Part shown: positions 1 to 7,898 of the stretch, piece by piece
How the letters are laid out: each line of letters begins with the position of its first letter
How positions within the stretch are numbered: position 1 is the first letter of the stretch
Assembly: GCA_965116115.1 (NCBI GenBank)
Contig: OZ220486.1
Span: 4,650,001 to 4,714,000 of the forward strand
Direction of reading: 5' to 3'
DNA: 64,000 bases
DNA from: JAPOXR01 sp965116115
GTDB taxonomy: Bacteria > Pseudomonadota > Alphaproteobacteria > Rhodobacterales > Rhodobacteraceae
Position numbers and translations under genes: made by a program
The notes under the pieces: generated by a model
The model's database searches: none
Told to the model about the DNA's origin: nothing
Seen by the model: only the letters and a program-made list of their open reading frames with translations

Positions 1-337
1 GCAGCCCGTAGGCATCGGTGTTATCACCGCGGATTTTGCCGTTTTCGGAAACCGTCAGCGTATTCACCGCGCCGATCAGCGCCGCCTGGTCGGAAACCGA
101 GTCGCATATCCGCAGAGCGGTTTCTTTATGCGGCACCGTGATGTTGACGCCCCGGAATCCCATTTTCGGCAAAGCCCGAATGACCTCCGTCAGATCCCCG
201 CCCGAAACTTCGATCGGAATGTAATGCGCGTTGATGCCGAGCTTCCGCAGCCAGAAACCGTGCACGGCCGGCGACAGGGAATGGCCGATCGGAAATCCGA
301 TCACTCCGGCCAGAAGCGGCTTTCCTGCGTTCATCAT
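1..337 (-). CDS. aroE: shikimate dehydrogenase, N-terminal part (runs off the window)
   Basis: Reduces 3-dehydroshikimate to shikimate with NADPH in the cytoplasmic chorismate pathway. Translating the minus strand from the ATG at 337 gives about 112 residues with the family hallmarks: GVIGFPIGHSLSPAVH (substrate loop SLSP), NITVPHKE (catalytic Lys), GAVNTL and GDNTDAYG (catalytic Asp). The rest lies beyond position 1. A second ATG follows directly (334). The start is 2 bp after the maf stop, so the two are almost certainly cotranscribed, with the ribosome site (GGGGAG) inside the end of maf. The maf-aroE order is usual beside alphaproteobacterial origins. Confidence 0.93.
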   Translation of the reverse strand, partial: MMNAGKPLLAGVIGFPIGHSLSPAVHGFWLRKLGINAHYIPIEVSGGDLTEVIRALPKMGFRGVNITVPHKETALRICDSVSDQAALIGAVNTLTVSENGKIRGDNTDAYGL

Positions 338-339
338 CC

Positions 340-933
340 TCACAATGCTCCCCGGCCCTCAAGATATCCGAGAAGCGCGATCATGGGCAATCCATACACT
401 GCGTAAATGTCTCCTGACAATCGCGCAATCAGCCTGATTCCTTCTTTCTCAATGCGGTAACAGCCGACGCTGTCCAGAAGTCCCGGGCCGCCGCGCCGCA
501 GATAGAGGTCGAGATAACTGTCCGAAAAAGACCGGAATGTCACCTCCGCGCTGGAAACGCCTCGCCAGACCGGCCGGCCGCTCTCACATACGACAGTGCC
601 GGCATGCAGTTTGTGGGTCCGGCCCCGCAGCCGCAGCAGCAGTTCTCTGGCCGCCTCCATGTCAGCGGCCTTCGCATGCGCTTTTCCCTCAAATTCAAGA
701 ATCTGATCACATCCGACCGTCAGTTTTCCGTCCGACGGACGCGACACGCGGCGGGCCTTCAGTTCGGCCAGGGCCGTCGCCGTCTCCAGAGGAGACGCGC
801 CTTCCGACCGGAGTGACCGCCGGGCGGATTCTTCATCAATGACAGCGGGAACGACATGCAGCGGAACCATGGCCTCCTTCAGCAGCCGTTTCCTGATCTC
901 CGAGGAGGATGCGAGGACGACAGCCCGTGTCAA
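340..933 (-). CDS. maf: Maf-family nucleoside triphosphate pyrophosphatase
   Basis: Cytoplasmic housekeeping hydrolase of the Maf/YhdE/YceF family, which removes non-canonical or excess nucleoside triphosphates. It has 197 residues, normal length. The N-terminus reads VVLASSSEIRKRLL, the family's ASxSxxR nucleotide loop, followed by VVPAVIDEE, VGCDQILEFEG and the GLPMIALL tail. The start is TTG at 933, chosen because the ASSS motif must lie at the extreme N-terminus; an AGGG ribosome site precedes it. It is the first gene of the leftward maf-aroE unit, diverging from hemJ-rho across the candidate origin. Confidence 0.92.
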   Translation of the reverse strand: MTRAVVLASSSEIRKRLLKEAMVPLHVVPAVIDEESARRSLRSEGASPLETATALAELKARRVSRPSDGKLTVGCDQILEFEGKAHAKAADMEAARELLLRLRGRTHKLHAGTVVCESGRPVWRGVSSAEVTFRSFSDSYLDLYLRRGGPGLLDSVGCYRIEKEGIRLIARLSGDIYAVYGLPMIALLGYLEGRGAL

Positions 934-1268
934 TTCAACAACCCTGTTAACAAGTCATGAAAAAACCCTTGATTCATTCCGCAAAACTCCGGCAGGTCCG
1001 CGCCGTCGGCAGATTCTGCATATATTTATCCTGAATCATACATTTTTCTTCGTTTTCATCCAGCCGGACCGCCTTTATCAATGGATTGAAAATTAAAAAT
1101 AAAATCAGTCGGTTACGGAAGAAAACAGAGACAGACACGGTGTCCGACGGATGCGCGGCCGGCAGTTATTCCCGATATCCACAGGCATTAACAACAACCT
1201 TATTGTCTTTTATTACCATTTATTTGATTAAAGGCCGTACGGCGTTCCACGAAAAGAGAAACTTTCTG
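934..1268. other. candidate chromosomal origin / divergent intergenic region
   Basis: This 335-bp gene-free gap separates leftward maf-aroE from rightward hemJ-rho. It is AT-rich compared with its surroundings, mainly at 1020-1050, 1075-1110 and 1185-1235. A DnaA-box-like ATATCCACA (one mismatch to TTATCCACA) lies at 1175-1183, and weaker TTATCCTGA-like words occur near 1027. In Caulobacter-type genomes oriC sits next to this maf-aroE block on one side and the hem/rho block on the other. With parAB and parS a few kb away, the position fits an origin. Too few perfect DnaA boxes are visible to be certain; it also must hold the maf and hemJ promoters. Confidence 0.4.
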
Positions 1269-1718
1269 ATGCATTTTTTGGCCGCGGCCTATCCTTGGAT
1301 CAAGGCTGCGCATATTGTTTCCGTGATCGCATGGATGGCCGCGATTTTTTATTTGCCCCGTCTCTTCGCGTACCATGCGGGAACCGGCGGAACGGAATCG
1401 GCTTCGCATGAGGTCTTTACGGTTATGGAGGGCCGCCTGCTGCGGATTATCGCGACACCGGCGATGGCGCTGACATGGCTGTTCGGTCTGATGTTGCTGA
1501 TGATTCCGGGAACAGCGGACTGGAGCGATTTCTGGCCGTGGATCAAGGCGGTGTCCGTTTTGGCCATGTCAGGATTTCATTTCTGGCTGGCGGGGAAGCG
1601 GCGGGAGCTTCTGGCGGGAACCTGCAATGTCACCGAGAGGCGGTTCCGGCTGATGAATGAGGCGCCGACTGTCTTGATGGTTGTGATTATCGTGATGGTG
1701 ATTGTCAGACCGTTCTGA
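1269..1718 (+). CDS. hemJ: protoporphyrinogen oxidase HemJ
   Basis: Integral membrane enzyme that oxidises protoporphyrinogen IX to protoporphyrin IX in haem synthesis. It has 149 residues, the usual size. The first helix carries WIKAAHIVSVIAWMAAIFYLP followed by RLFAYH, the HemJ signature with the conserved His; three further hydrophobic segments follow, near residues 60-80, 85-105 and 130-148. The frame stays open upstream to 1086, but the family begins close to the first helix, so ATG 1269 is chosen. It lies just upstream of rho, as in many Alphaproteobacteria. Confidence 0.88.
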   Translation: MHFLAAAYPWIKAAHIVSVIAWMAAIFYLPRLFAYHAGTGGTESASHEVFTVMEGRLLRIIATPAMALTWLFGLMLLMIPGTADWSDFWPWIKAVSVLAMSGFHFWLAGKRRELLAGTCNVTERRFRLMNEAPTVLMVVIIVMVIVRPF

Positions 1719-1943
1719 AAAACACGAATCGAACGCGCGGCCGCGTAAAATGATACGAATATCATGAAATCATGGCCTGATGTGATTTTCCCGGACCGCG
1801 GCAACGGAGAATTTCCCCTTGACGAAACCCTGCGCGGGCGTTAGCAGGCCCCTGTGGCCGGCCGGCCAGATTTCGCTCCCCTGAAATGACAAGTCGGATA
1901 CCGCGTTGCCGGCATTGGCTGCGGTGACAAAGAGGTTAACTGA

Positions 1944-3233
1944 ATGTCTGAAGAACGAATTTCGCTTTCTGATCTGAAAACCATGAAGCCGAAACAGCTC
2001 GTGGCAATGGCTGAAGACCTGAAGATCGAGGGCGCGTCTTCAATGGACAAAGGCACGATGATGTATGAGATTATGCGTGTCCGCGCCCAGGACGGCTGGG
2101 AAACCTACGGTGACGGCGTTGCCAAGATTCTTCCTGACGGCTTCGCGATGCTGCGGGCTCCGGAATCCAACTATCTGCCGGGTCCTGACGATATCTATGT
2201 GCATCCCAATATTATCAGGAAATTCGGACTGCGGACCGGGGCTACGGTCGGGGGGTTCATAACCGCGCCCAACAGAGGCGACCATCAATCGAAGGAAGAA
2301 CGATATTTCAGCCTGAGCGGGGTTTCGCGGATCAACTTCCTCAAACCGGAATCCGCGCGTCATCTTGTCGCTTTTGACAATTTGACGCCGCTTTACCCTG
2401 AAGAACGGTTGAATATGGAGGTCCACAAACCGGATGTTCAGGACTGGTCGGCTCGGGTCATTGATCTGGTGGCTCCGCTCGGCAAAGGGCAGCGGGCTCT
2501 GATCGTGGCTCCGCCGCGCACGGGAAAGACCGTTCTGCTGCAGAATATCGCTCACTCAATCGCCGAAAATCACCCGGAGTGTTTCCTGATCGTTCTGCTT
2601 ATCGACGAACGCCCTGAGGAAGTCACCGACATGCAGCGCAGCGTCAACGGCGAAGTGATCGCTTCCACTTTTGATGAACGGGCCGAACGGCATGTGGAAG
2701 TCTCGGAAATGGTGATAGAAAAAGCCAAGAGGCTGGTTGAAAACAAACGCGATGTCGTGATCCTTCTCGATTCCATCACGCGCTTGGGGAGGGCGTTCAA
2801 CGCCGTGGTTCCGTCTTCCGGAAAAGTTTTGAGCGGCGGAGTCGATGCCAATGCCCTGCAGCGTCCGAAACGGTTCTTCGGAGCGGCCCGGAACATTGAG
2901 GAAGGCGGCTCCTTGACAATCATCGCTACGGCCTTGATCGACACAGGCAGCCGAATGGACGAAGTGATTTTCGAAGAATTCAAAGGCACCGGAAATTCTG
3001 AGATCGTCCTTGACCGGAAAATCGCCGACAAGCGGATGTTCCCGGCGATCGATATCCTGAAATCCGGAACGCGGAAAGAAGATCTTCTGGTAGGAAAGCA
3101 GGAACTTCATAAGATGTACATTCTCCGCCGTATCCTGAATCCCATGGGAACCACCGAGGCGATCGAGTTTCTGCTTCCGAGAATCAAAGCCACGAAAACA
3201 AACGCGGACTTTTTCAATTCGATGAAAAACTGA
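1944..3233 (+). CDS. rho: transcription termination factor Rho
   Basis: Hexameric RNA-dependent ATPase that terminates transcription. 429 residues, full length. In order: Rho N-terminal helical domain (about 5-45, SLSDLKTMKPKQLVAMAE), OB-fold RNA-binding domain (about 50-125, with GYGFLR-like DGFAMLRAPESNYLPGPDD), and RecA-type ATPase with Walker A APPRTGKT, Walker B VVILLDSITRL and the Q/R-loops near GGVDANALQRPKR. A 225-bp leader separates it from hemJ and probably holds its promoter. It begins the run of genes reaching parB. Confidence 0.97.
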   Translation: MSEERISLSDLKTMKPKQLVAMAEDLKIEGASSMDKGTMMYEIMRVRAQDGWETYGDGVAKILPDGFAMLRAPESNYLPGPDDIYVHPNIIRKFGLRTGATVGGFITAPNRGDHQSKEERYFSLSGVSRINFLKPESARHLVAFDNLTPLYPEERLNMEVHKPDVQDWSARVIDLVAPLGKGQRALIVAPPRTGKTVLLQNIAHSIAENHPECFLIVLLIDERPEEVTDMQRSVNGEVIASTFDERAERHVEVSEMVIEKAKRLVENKRDVVILLDSITRLGRAFNAVVPSSGKVLSGGVDANALQRPKRFFGAARNIEEGGSLTIIATALIDTGSRMDEVIFEEFKGTGNSEIVLDRKIADKRMFPAIDILKSGTRKEDLLVGKQELHKMYILRRILNPMGTTEAIEFLLPRIKATKTNADFFNSMKN

Positions 3234-3281
3234 TCGGATTCCAGACATTCGGCGGATTCACGGAGATTCCGGCCTGCGAAG

Positions 3282-4574
3282 ATGGAGACGATATTCGCGC
3301 TGTCATCGGCCAGAGGAAGGGCCGGCGTGGCCGTCATACGGGTTTCAGGTCCGGCCGCCGCGGCTGCCGCGCTCAGCTTGGCCGGAAGTCTTCCGCGGCC
3401 GAGACAGGCGGCTTTGCGGAAACTGCGGGCACCCGGCGGCGGCCACCTTGATACCGCGCTGATTCTATATCTGCCCGAAGGATCCAGCTACACTGGAGAA
3501 GATACGGTCGAACTGCATGTCCATGGCGGCGGCGCGACTGTCAAATCGGTTCTCGGCGCACTGGGTTCTCTTGACGGTCTGCGGATGGCGGAAGCCGGCG
3601 AATTCACGCTTCAGGCGCTGATGAACGGCCGATTGGATCTGTCTGAAGTCGAGGGACTGGGAGATCTAATTCAGGCGGAAACAGAGGCGCAGCGGCGGCA
3701 GGCGCTGCGGCTGCTGAGCGGGGACTTGGGCCGGCGTGTGGATCAGTGGCGCTCGGAACTGTTGAAATGCGCGGCGCTTCTGGAAGCGTCGCTCGATTTT
3801 TCCGACGAAGATCTCCCGGAGGATATACTGTCCGATGCGCGGGATTCTCTGACACGCTCGGTCCGGTCTCTGGAAAAGGAAGCCCGCGGCGTCAATGCAG
3901 CTGAGCGTATCCGTGAGGGATTCGAGGTGGCGATCGTCGGTGCCCCCAACACCGGAAAATCAACCCTGCTGAACTTCCTGGCCGGGCGGGAGGCGGCGAT
4001 CACTTCCGAGAGGGCGGGAACGACCCGCGACGTGATCGAGGTCCGCATGGATCTGGCGGGACTTCCGGTGACAGTTCTGGACCTGGCGGGAATCCGTGAA
4101 ACGGCGGATCCCTTGGAGAAAATCGGCGTGGAGCGCGCCCGGAACCGCGCCAGGGATGCGGATCTGCGGGTGTTCCTAGCCGACAGCGACGGCATTCCGG
4201 CGACCGGACCGGACTTCAGGGACGGTGATTTGATTAGGCGCGCGAAGGCGGATCTGTTCGACCGGCTGCCGGCTGACGGGATTTCAGGCGCGACCGGCTA
4301 CGGCGTTGGCGCGCTGACAGATGCGGTCGCGCGCGAACTGGAGACCAGGTCCGGCGCAGCCATGACGGCCGCCCGCGCGCGCCACCGGAAGGCGATTGAG
4401 ACAGCCGTTAAGCATCTGCGGTCGGGAATCGGCCGTCTGCATGCGCCGCTGCAGCCCGAACTGGCGGCTGAAGATGTCCGGCTGGCCCTGCGGGGGCTTG
4501 AATCATTGGTCGGACATGTTGATACAGAGCATGTGCTGGACGAGGTCTTCGCCGGATTCTGCATTGGCAAATAG
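3282..4574 (+). CDS. mnmE: tRNA modification GTPase MnmE
   Basis: Works with MnmG to add the carboxymethylaminomethyl group at wobble U34 of tRNAs. 430 residues. The N-terminal folate-binding domain contains GRAGVAVIRVSGP and YTGEDTVELHVHGG; a helical domain surrounds the G domain; the essential C-terminal FCIGK is intact. G1 is GAPNTGKS. Two guanine-nucleotide motifs deviate: G3 reads DLAG instead of DTAG, and the place of G4 (NKxD) reads AKAD. The gene follows rho by 48 bp and ends 3-12 bp before mnmG. Confidence 0.95.
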   Translation: METIFALSSARGRAGVAVIRVSGPAAAAAALSLAGSLPRPRQAALRKLRAPGGGHLDTALILYLPEGSSYTGEDTVELHVHGGGATVKSVLGALGSLDGLRMAEAGEFTLQALMNGRLDLSEVEGLGDLIQAETEAQRRQALRLLSGDLGRRVDQWRSELLKCAALLEASLDFSDEDLPEDILSDARDSLTRSVRSLEKEARGVNAAERIREGFEVAIVGAPNTGKSTLLNFLAGREAAITSERAGTTRDVIEVRMDLAGLPVTVLDLAGIRETADPLEKIGVERARNRARDADLRVFLADSDGIPATGPDFRDGDLIRRAKADLFDRLPADGISGATGYGVGALTDAVARELETRSGAAMTAARARHRKAIETAVKHLRSGIGRLHAPLQPELAAEDVRLALRGLESLVGHVDTEHVLDEVFAGFCIGK

Positions 4575-4577
4575 GAT

Positions 4578-4593
4578 TGTTTCACGTGAAACA
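4578..4593. promoter_or_regulatory. parS: parS centromere site 1
   Basis: Perfect 16-bp palindrome TGTTTCACGTGAAACA, identical to the bacterial chromosomal parS consensus bound by ParB. It lies on the mnmE/mnmG junction, overlapping the start codon of mnmG, about 3.3 kb from parB. Confidence 0.95.
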
Positions 4594-6454
4594 TTTTGAT
4601 TTCGATGTGATCGTGATCGGCGGCGGCCATGCGGGCGCCGAGGCGGCGGCGGCGGCGGCCAGGGTCGGCGCGCGCGCGGCGCTGGTCACCATGCGTCTGG
4701 ACCGGATCGGCGCGATGTCCTGCAATCCTGCGATCGGCGGGGTCGGAAAAGGGCATCTTGTCAGGGAAATAGACGCGCTTGACGGTTTGATGGCGCGCGC
4801 CGGGGACCAGGCCGGAATCCATTACCGGCTGCTGAACAGAAGCAAGGGCCCGGCTGTGCAGGGACCGCGGGCGCAGATGGACCGGAATCTGTACTGCCGG
4901 GCCGTTCAGAAAAGTCTGGCCGCCCAGCCCGGCATCACGTTGATTCAGGGAGAAGCGGCTGATTTCCGTATGCGGGGAGAATCCGTAGCCGGCGCGGTAT
5001 TGGCCGACGGATCGGAAATATCCGCCGCCGCGCTGGTGCTGACGACGGGGACGTTTCTGCGCGGCGTAATCCGGATCGGCAGCGAATCCAGGCCGGCCGG
5101 CCGTGTCGGCGATCCGGCAAGCGTGCGGCTGGCTGAGCGCATGGAATCGTTCGGTCTGCCGATGGGGAGGCTGAAAACCGGCACGCCTCCGCGCTTGGAC
5201 AGGCGCAGCATCAGATGGGACAAGCTTGAATCCCAGCCGGGCGATGAGTATCCGGTGATGTTGTCATTCCTGTCGGAATCGCCGGCTGTCAGGCAGGTCG
5301 CCTGCGCGGTCACCCACACCTGCGGAGCGACGCACGACATCATTAGGGAGAATCTCCGGCGGTCCGCCATCTACGGCGGCTATTTTAACAGTGCCGGTCC
5401 CCGGTACTGTCCCTCTGTGGAAGACAAGATTGTGCGTTTCGCGAAAAAAGACTCGCATCAGGTGTTTCTGGAGCCTGAAGGTCTGGATAATGATACGGTT
5501 TACCCGAACGGAATATCCACATCCCTGCCCGCTGATATCCAGGATGAATTCGTCCGCACGATCCCGGGATTGGAAGATGCCGTCATTCTGCAGCCCGGGT
5601 ATGCGATTGAATATGACTACGTGGATCCGCGGTCACTGCGTCCTTCGCTCGAGTTCAAAGCCGCGCCCGGACTGTTTCTCGCCGGGCAGATCAACGGAAC
5701 GACGGGATACGAGGAAGCCGCCGGACAGGGTCTGGCCGCCGGTTTGAACGCGGCCCGGCGGGCCGCGGGAGAAGAAGAGGCGGTTTTTTCGCGTTCGCGG
5801 TCTTATATCGGCGTCATGATCGATGATCTGGTGACGAAAGGCGTCAGCGAGCCGTACCGGATGTTCACCTCCAGAGCTGAATTCCGGCTGTCCCTCCGCG
5901 CTGACAACGCGGACCAGCGTATGACCCCGTTCGGCCGGCGGCTCGGAATCGTCGGGGCGGACAGAGCCGGGCGGCTGCTCGGAAAACTCGCTGAGATCGA
6001 AGCGGGCCGGAAGATTCTGAATGAATGCTCGCTGACGCCGTCCGAAGCCGAAAGCCATGGTATCCGCATCGGCGGGAGCGGCGCCCGCCGCAGCGGCGAG
6101 GAACTGCTGCAGACGGCAGGCGTGGACATGGCGGCGCTGCGCCGGATCTGGCCGGAACTGGCGCGGATCCGGCCGGAGGCGGCGGCGCAGATCGAACGGT
6201 GCGCCATGTATGCGAACTATATTGACCGCCAGAGACTCGATGCGGAAATTCTGCGGCGGGAGGAAGCGCGCGGAATTCCTGAAACGCTGGATTACCGCGC
6301 CATCGCCGGCCTGTCCGGAGAAATTCAGGAGAAACTCCGCCGCATCCGGCCGCGGACTCTCGGGCAGGCGCGCCGGATCGAGGGGATGACGCCGTCCGCC
6401 CTGGCGCTGCTTCTCGCGGCGTCCAGGCGCGCTGAATGCCGGACCGGCGCATGA
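4586..6454 (+). CDS. mnmG: tRNA uridine 5-carboxymethylaminomethyl modification enzyme MnmG (GidA)
   Basis: FAD enzyme partnering MnmE in wobble-U34 modification. About 622 residues. Visible motifs are the FAD dinucleotide fold VIVIGGGHAGAEAA, the conserved CNPAIGGVGKGHLVREID with the catalytic-region Cys, GTFLRGVI, CPSVEDKIVRF, GYAIEYDYV, and a C-terminal helical tail RIEGMTPSALALLLAA that docks MnmE and tRNA. The frame is open from TTG 4577; GTG 4586 is preferred because AGGA lies 9 bp upstream. Either way the parS palindrome falls on the first codons, read as FHVKH. The gene overlaps rsmG by 4 bp (ATGA). Confidence 0.96.
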   Translation: MKHFDFDVIVIGGGHAGAEAAAAAARVGARAALVTMRLDRIGAMSCNPAIGGVGKGHLVREIDALDGLMARAGDQAGIHYRLLNRSKGPAVQGPRAQMDRNLYCRAVQKSLAAQPGITLIQGEAADFRMRGESVAGAVLADGSEISAAALVLTTGTFLRGVIRIGSESRPAGRVGDPASVRLAERMESFGLPMGRLKTGTPPRLDRRSIRWDKLESQPGDEYPVMLSFLSESPAVRQVACAVTHTCGATHDIIRENLRRSAIYGGYFNSAGPRYCPSVEDKIVRFAKKDSHQVFLEPEGLDNDTVYPNGISTSLPADIQDEFVRTIPGLEDAVILQPGYAIEYDYVDPRSLRPSLEFKAAPGLFLAGQINGTTGYEEAAGQGLAAGLNAARRAAGEEEAVFSRSRSYIGVMIDDLVTKGVSEPYRMFTSRAEFRLSLRADNADQRMTPFGRRLGIVGADRAGRLLGKLAEIEAGRKILNECSLTPSEAESHGIRIGGSGARRSGEELLQTAGVDMAALRRIWPELARIRPEAAAQIERCAMYANYIDRQRLDAEILRREEARGIPETLDYRAIAGLSGEIQEKLRRIRPRTLGQARRIEGMTPSALALLLAASRRAECRTGA

Positions 6455-7071
6455 CGGCGCCGCCGTGCGGCGGCTTGGCGGAAAATGTTTCACGTGAAAC
6501 ATTCGAGCGGCTCCGCATTTACGAGTCGCTTCTTGTCAGATGGAACCGGGCTGTCAGTCTGGTGGCGGAATCAACGGTTCCGCATCTGTGGGACCGGCAT
6601 TTCCTCGATTCGGCCCAGCTGCTTGACTGCGCGCCTTCGGCCCTCAGGTGGCTGGACATCGGATCAGGAGGCGGTTTTCCCGGAATGGTTCTGGCGATTC
6701 TGGCGGCTGAGGACAGGCCCGGAGCGCGTTTCACGCTGATGGAAGCGTCGTCGAGGAAATGTGAATTCCTGCGCCGCGCTGTCCGGGAAACCGGACTGCG
6801 GGTGAAAGTTACGGAGGCGCGGTGCGAAAACGCCCGGCCCCAGAACGCGGATGCGGTGACGGCGCGGGCAGTCGCGCCGCTGCCGAAACTTCTTGAACTG
6901 GCGGCCCCGCACCTGTCCGCCGACGGAATCCTGATATTCCCGAAGGGCCGGTCAAGAGCGGCGGAAATCCGCGCGGCGCGCGGCGAATGGACGTTCGATC
7001 TGCAGGAAACATCAAGTATAACCGATCCAGGCGCCGCCGTTCTTGTCATTCGGAGAGCAGGACGTGACTGA
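6451..7071 (+). CDS. rsmG: 16S rRNA (guanine527-N7)-methyltransferase RsmG (GidB)
   Basis: SAM-dependent methylase of G527 in 16S rRNA. About 206 residues. The SAM-binding motif WLDIGSGGGFPGMVLAIL is intact, preceded by the usual NVSRETFERLRIYESLLVRWN helix and followed by FLRRAVRETGL and VTARAVAPL. The start at 6451 gives an ATGA overlap with mnmG, implying translational coupling; an ATG at 6436 is also possible. The NVSRETF stretch is encoded by the second parS site, a recurring alphaproteobacterial arrangement. Its stop overlaps the parA start region. Confidence 0.95.
   Translation: MTAPPCGGLAENVSRETFERLRIYESLLVRWNRAVSLVAESTVPHLWDRHFLDSAQLLDCAPSALRWLDIGSGGGFPGMVLAILAAEDRPGARFTLMEASSRKCEFLRRAVRETGLRVKVTEARCENARPQNADAVTARAVAPLPKLLELAAPHLSADGILIFPKGRSRAAEIRAARGEWTFDLQETSSITDPGAAVLVIRRAGRD
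6486..6501. promoter_or_regulatory. parS: parS centromere site 2
   Basis: Second perfect TGTTTCACGTGAAACA palindrome, inside the 5' coding part of rsmG, 1908 bp from site 1. The palindrome is tolerated because it encodes the N-terminal residues VSRET. Confidence 0.95.
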
Positions 7072-7885
7072 AAGCCCAGGACCGGCCGGCTTAAAGCCGG
7101 ACGGAAAACCCGGAATCATTGCCGTCGCCAACCAGAAAGGGGGCGTCGGCAAGACCACGACAGCGGTCAATCTCGGCGCCGCCTTGGCGGAAGCCGGGGC
7201 CAAGACCGTTGTCATTGATTTGGATCCGCAGGGAAACGCCTCGACGGGGCTGGGTTTTGACCCGGAGGACCGTGAACTTTCGATCCATGACGTCATAGCC
7301 GGCCGGGCGCCGTTGCGCGATGCCGTCCGCGCCGCCGGAATGGATGAGTTGTTTCTGGCTCCGTCGTGTCACCAGCTCAGTTCGGCCGACATCGCAATGG
7401 CGAATGAAGAGCGCCGGCTGTGGTTTCTCGCGGACGCGCTGTCCGGCGATGATCTTGAGAATCTGAATGCGGAATATGTGTTGATTGACTGCCCGCCGTC
7501 GCTGAGTCTGCTGACTTTGAACGCGATGGTGGCGGCGCATTCAGTCCTGGCACCGCTTCAGGCGGAATTCTATGCGCTTGAAGGGCTGTCGCAGTTGATC
7601 TCGTCAATGCGCGAAGTGAGAAAGTCGGCCAATCCGCGGATACATCTGGAGGGGGTACTGTTGACAATGGTCGACCGGCGCAACAACCTGAGCCGGCAGG
7701 TTGAGAAAGACGCCAGAAAGCATCTCGGGAAACTGGTGTTCGAAACGGTGATTCCAAGGACAGTGAGGCTCAGCGAAGCGCCGTCGCACGGCTTGCCCGT
7801 CCTGCTCTATGACAGGAGGTCGGCAGGCAGCGCCGCCTACCGCCGCCTCGCGGGCGAAATTCTCAGAAACCGGGCGAAACACTGA
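7064..7885 (+). CDS. parA: chromosome-partitioning ATPase ParA (Soj)
   Basis: Walker-type ATPase that, with ParB-parS, segregates newly replicated origins. About 273 residues. The deviant Walker A KGGVGKTTTAVNL follows a short variable N-terminus; VIDLDPQGNASTGLG (A') and YVLIDCPPSLSLLTLNA (Walker B) follow. GTG 7064 is taken as the start because GGAGAG lies just upstream and it overlaps the rsmG stop; the frame is open back to 7043. It is 13 bp upstream of parB, one operon. Confidence 0.96.
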   Translation: MTESPGPAGLKPDGKPGIIAVANQKGGVGKTTTAVNLGAALAEAGAKTVVIDLDPQGNASTGLGFDPEDRELSIHDVIAGRAPLRDAVRAAGMDELFLAPSCHQLSSADIAMANEERRLWFLADALSGDDLENLNAEYVLIDCPPSLSLLTLNAMVAAHSVLAPLQAEFYALEGLSQLISSMREVRKSANPRIHLEGVLLTMVDRRNNLSRQVEKDARKHLGKLVFETVIPRTVRLSEAPSHGLPVLLYDRRSAGSAAYRRLAGEILRNRAKH

Positions 7886-7898
7886 AGGAGGCTGGAGC

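Noticed and set aside
1086..1268. Longer HemJ start at TTG 1086
   Set aside because: The extra 61 residues are unlike the family and would use up most of the AT-rich intergenic region.
4577..4585. TTG 4577 as the mnmG start
   Set aside because: In frame and possible, but AGGA lies directly against it; GTG 4586 has proper spacing. The difference is three residues.
5633..6502. Minus-strand frame starting MFHVKH opposite mnmG/rsmG
   Set aside because: The start simply reads the palindromic parS site on the other strand; the rest has no coding character.
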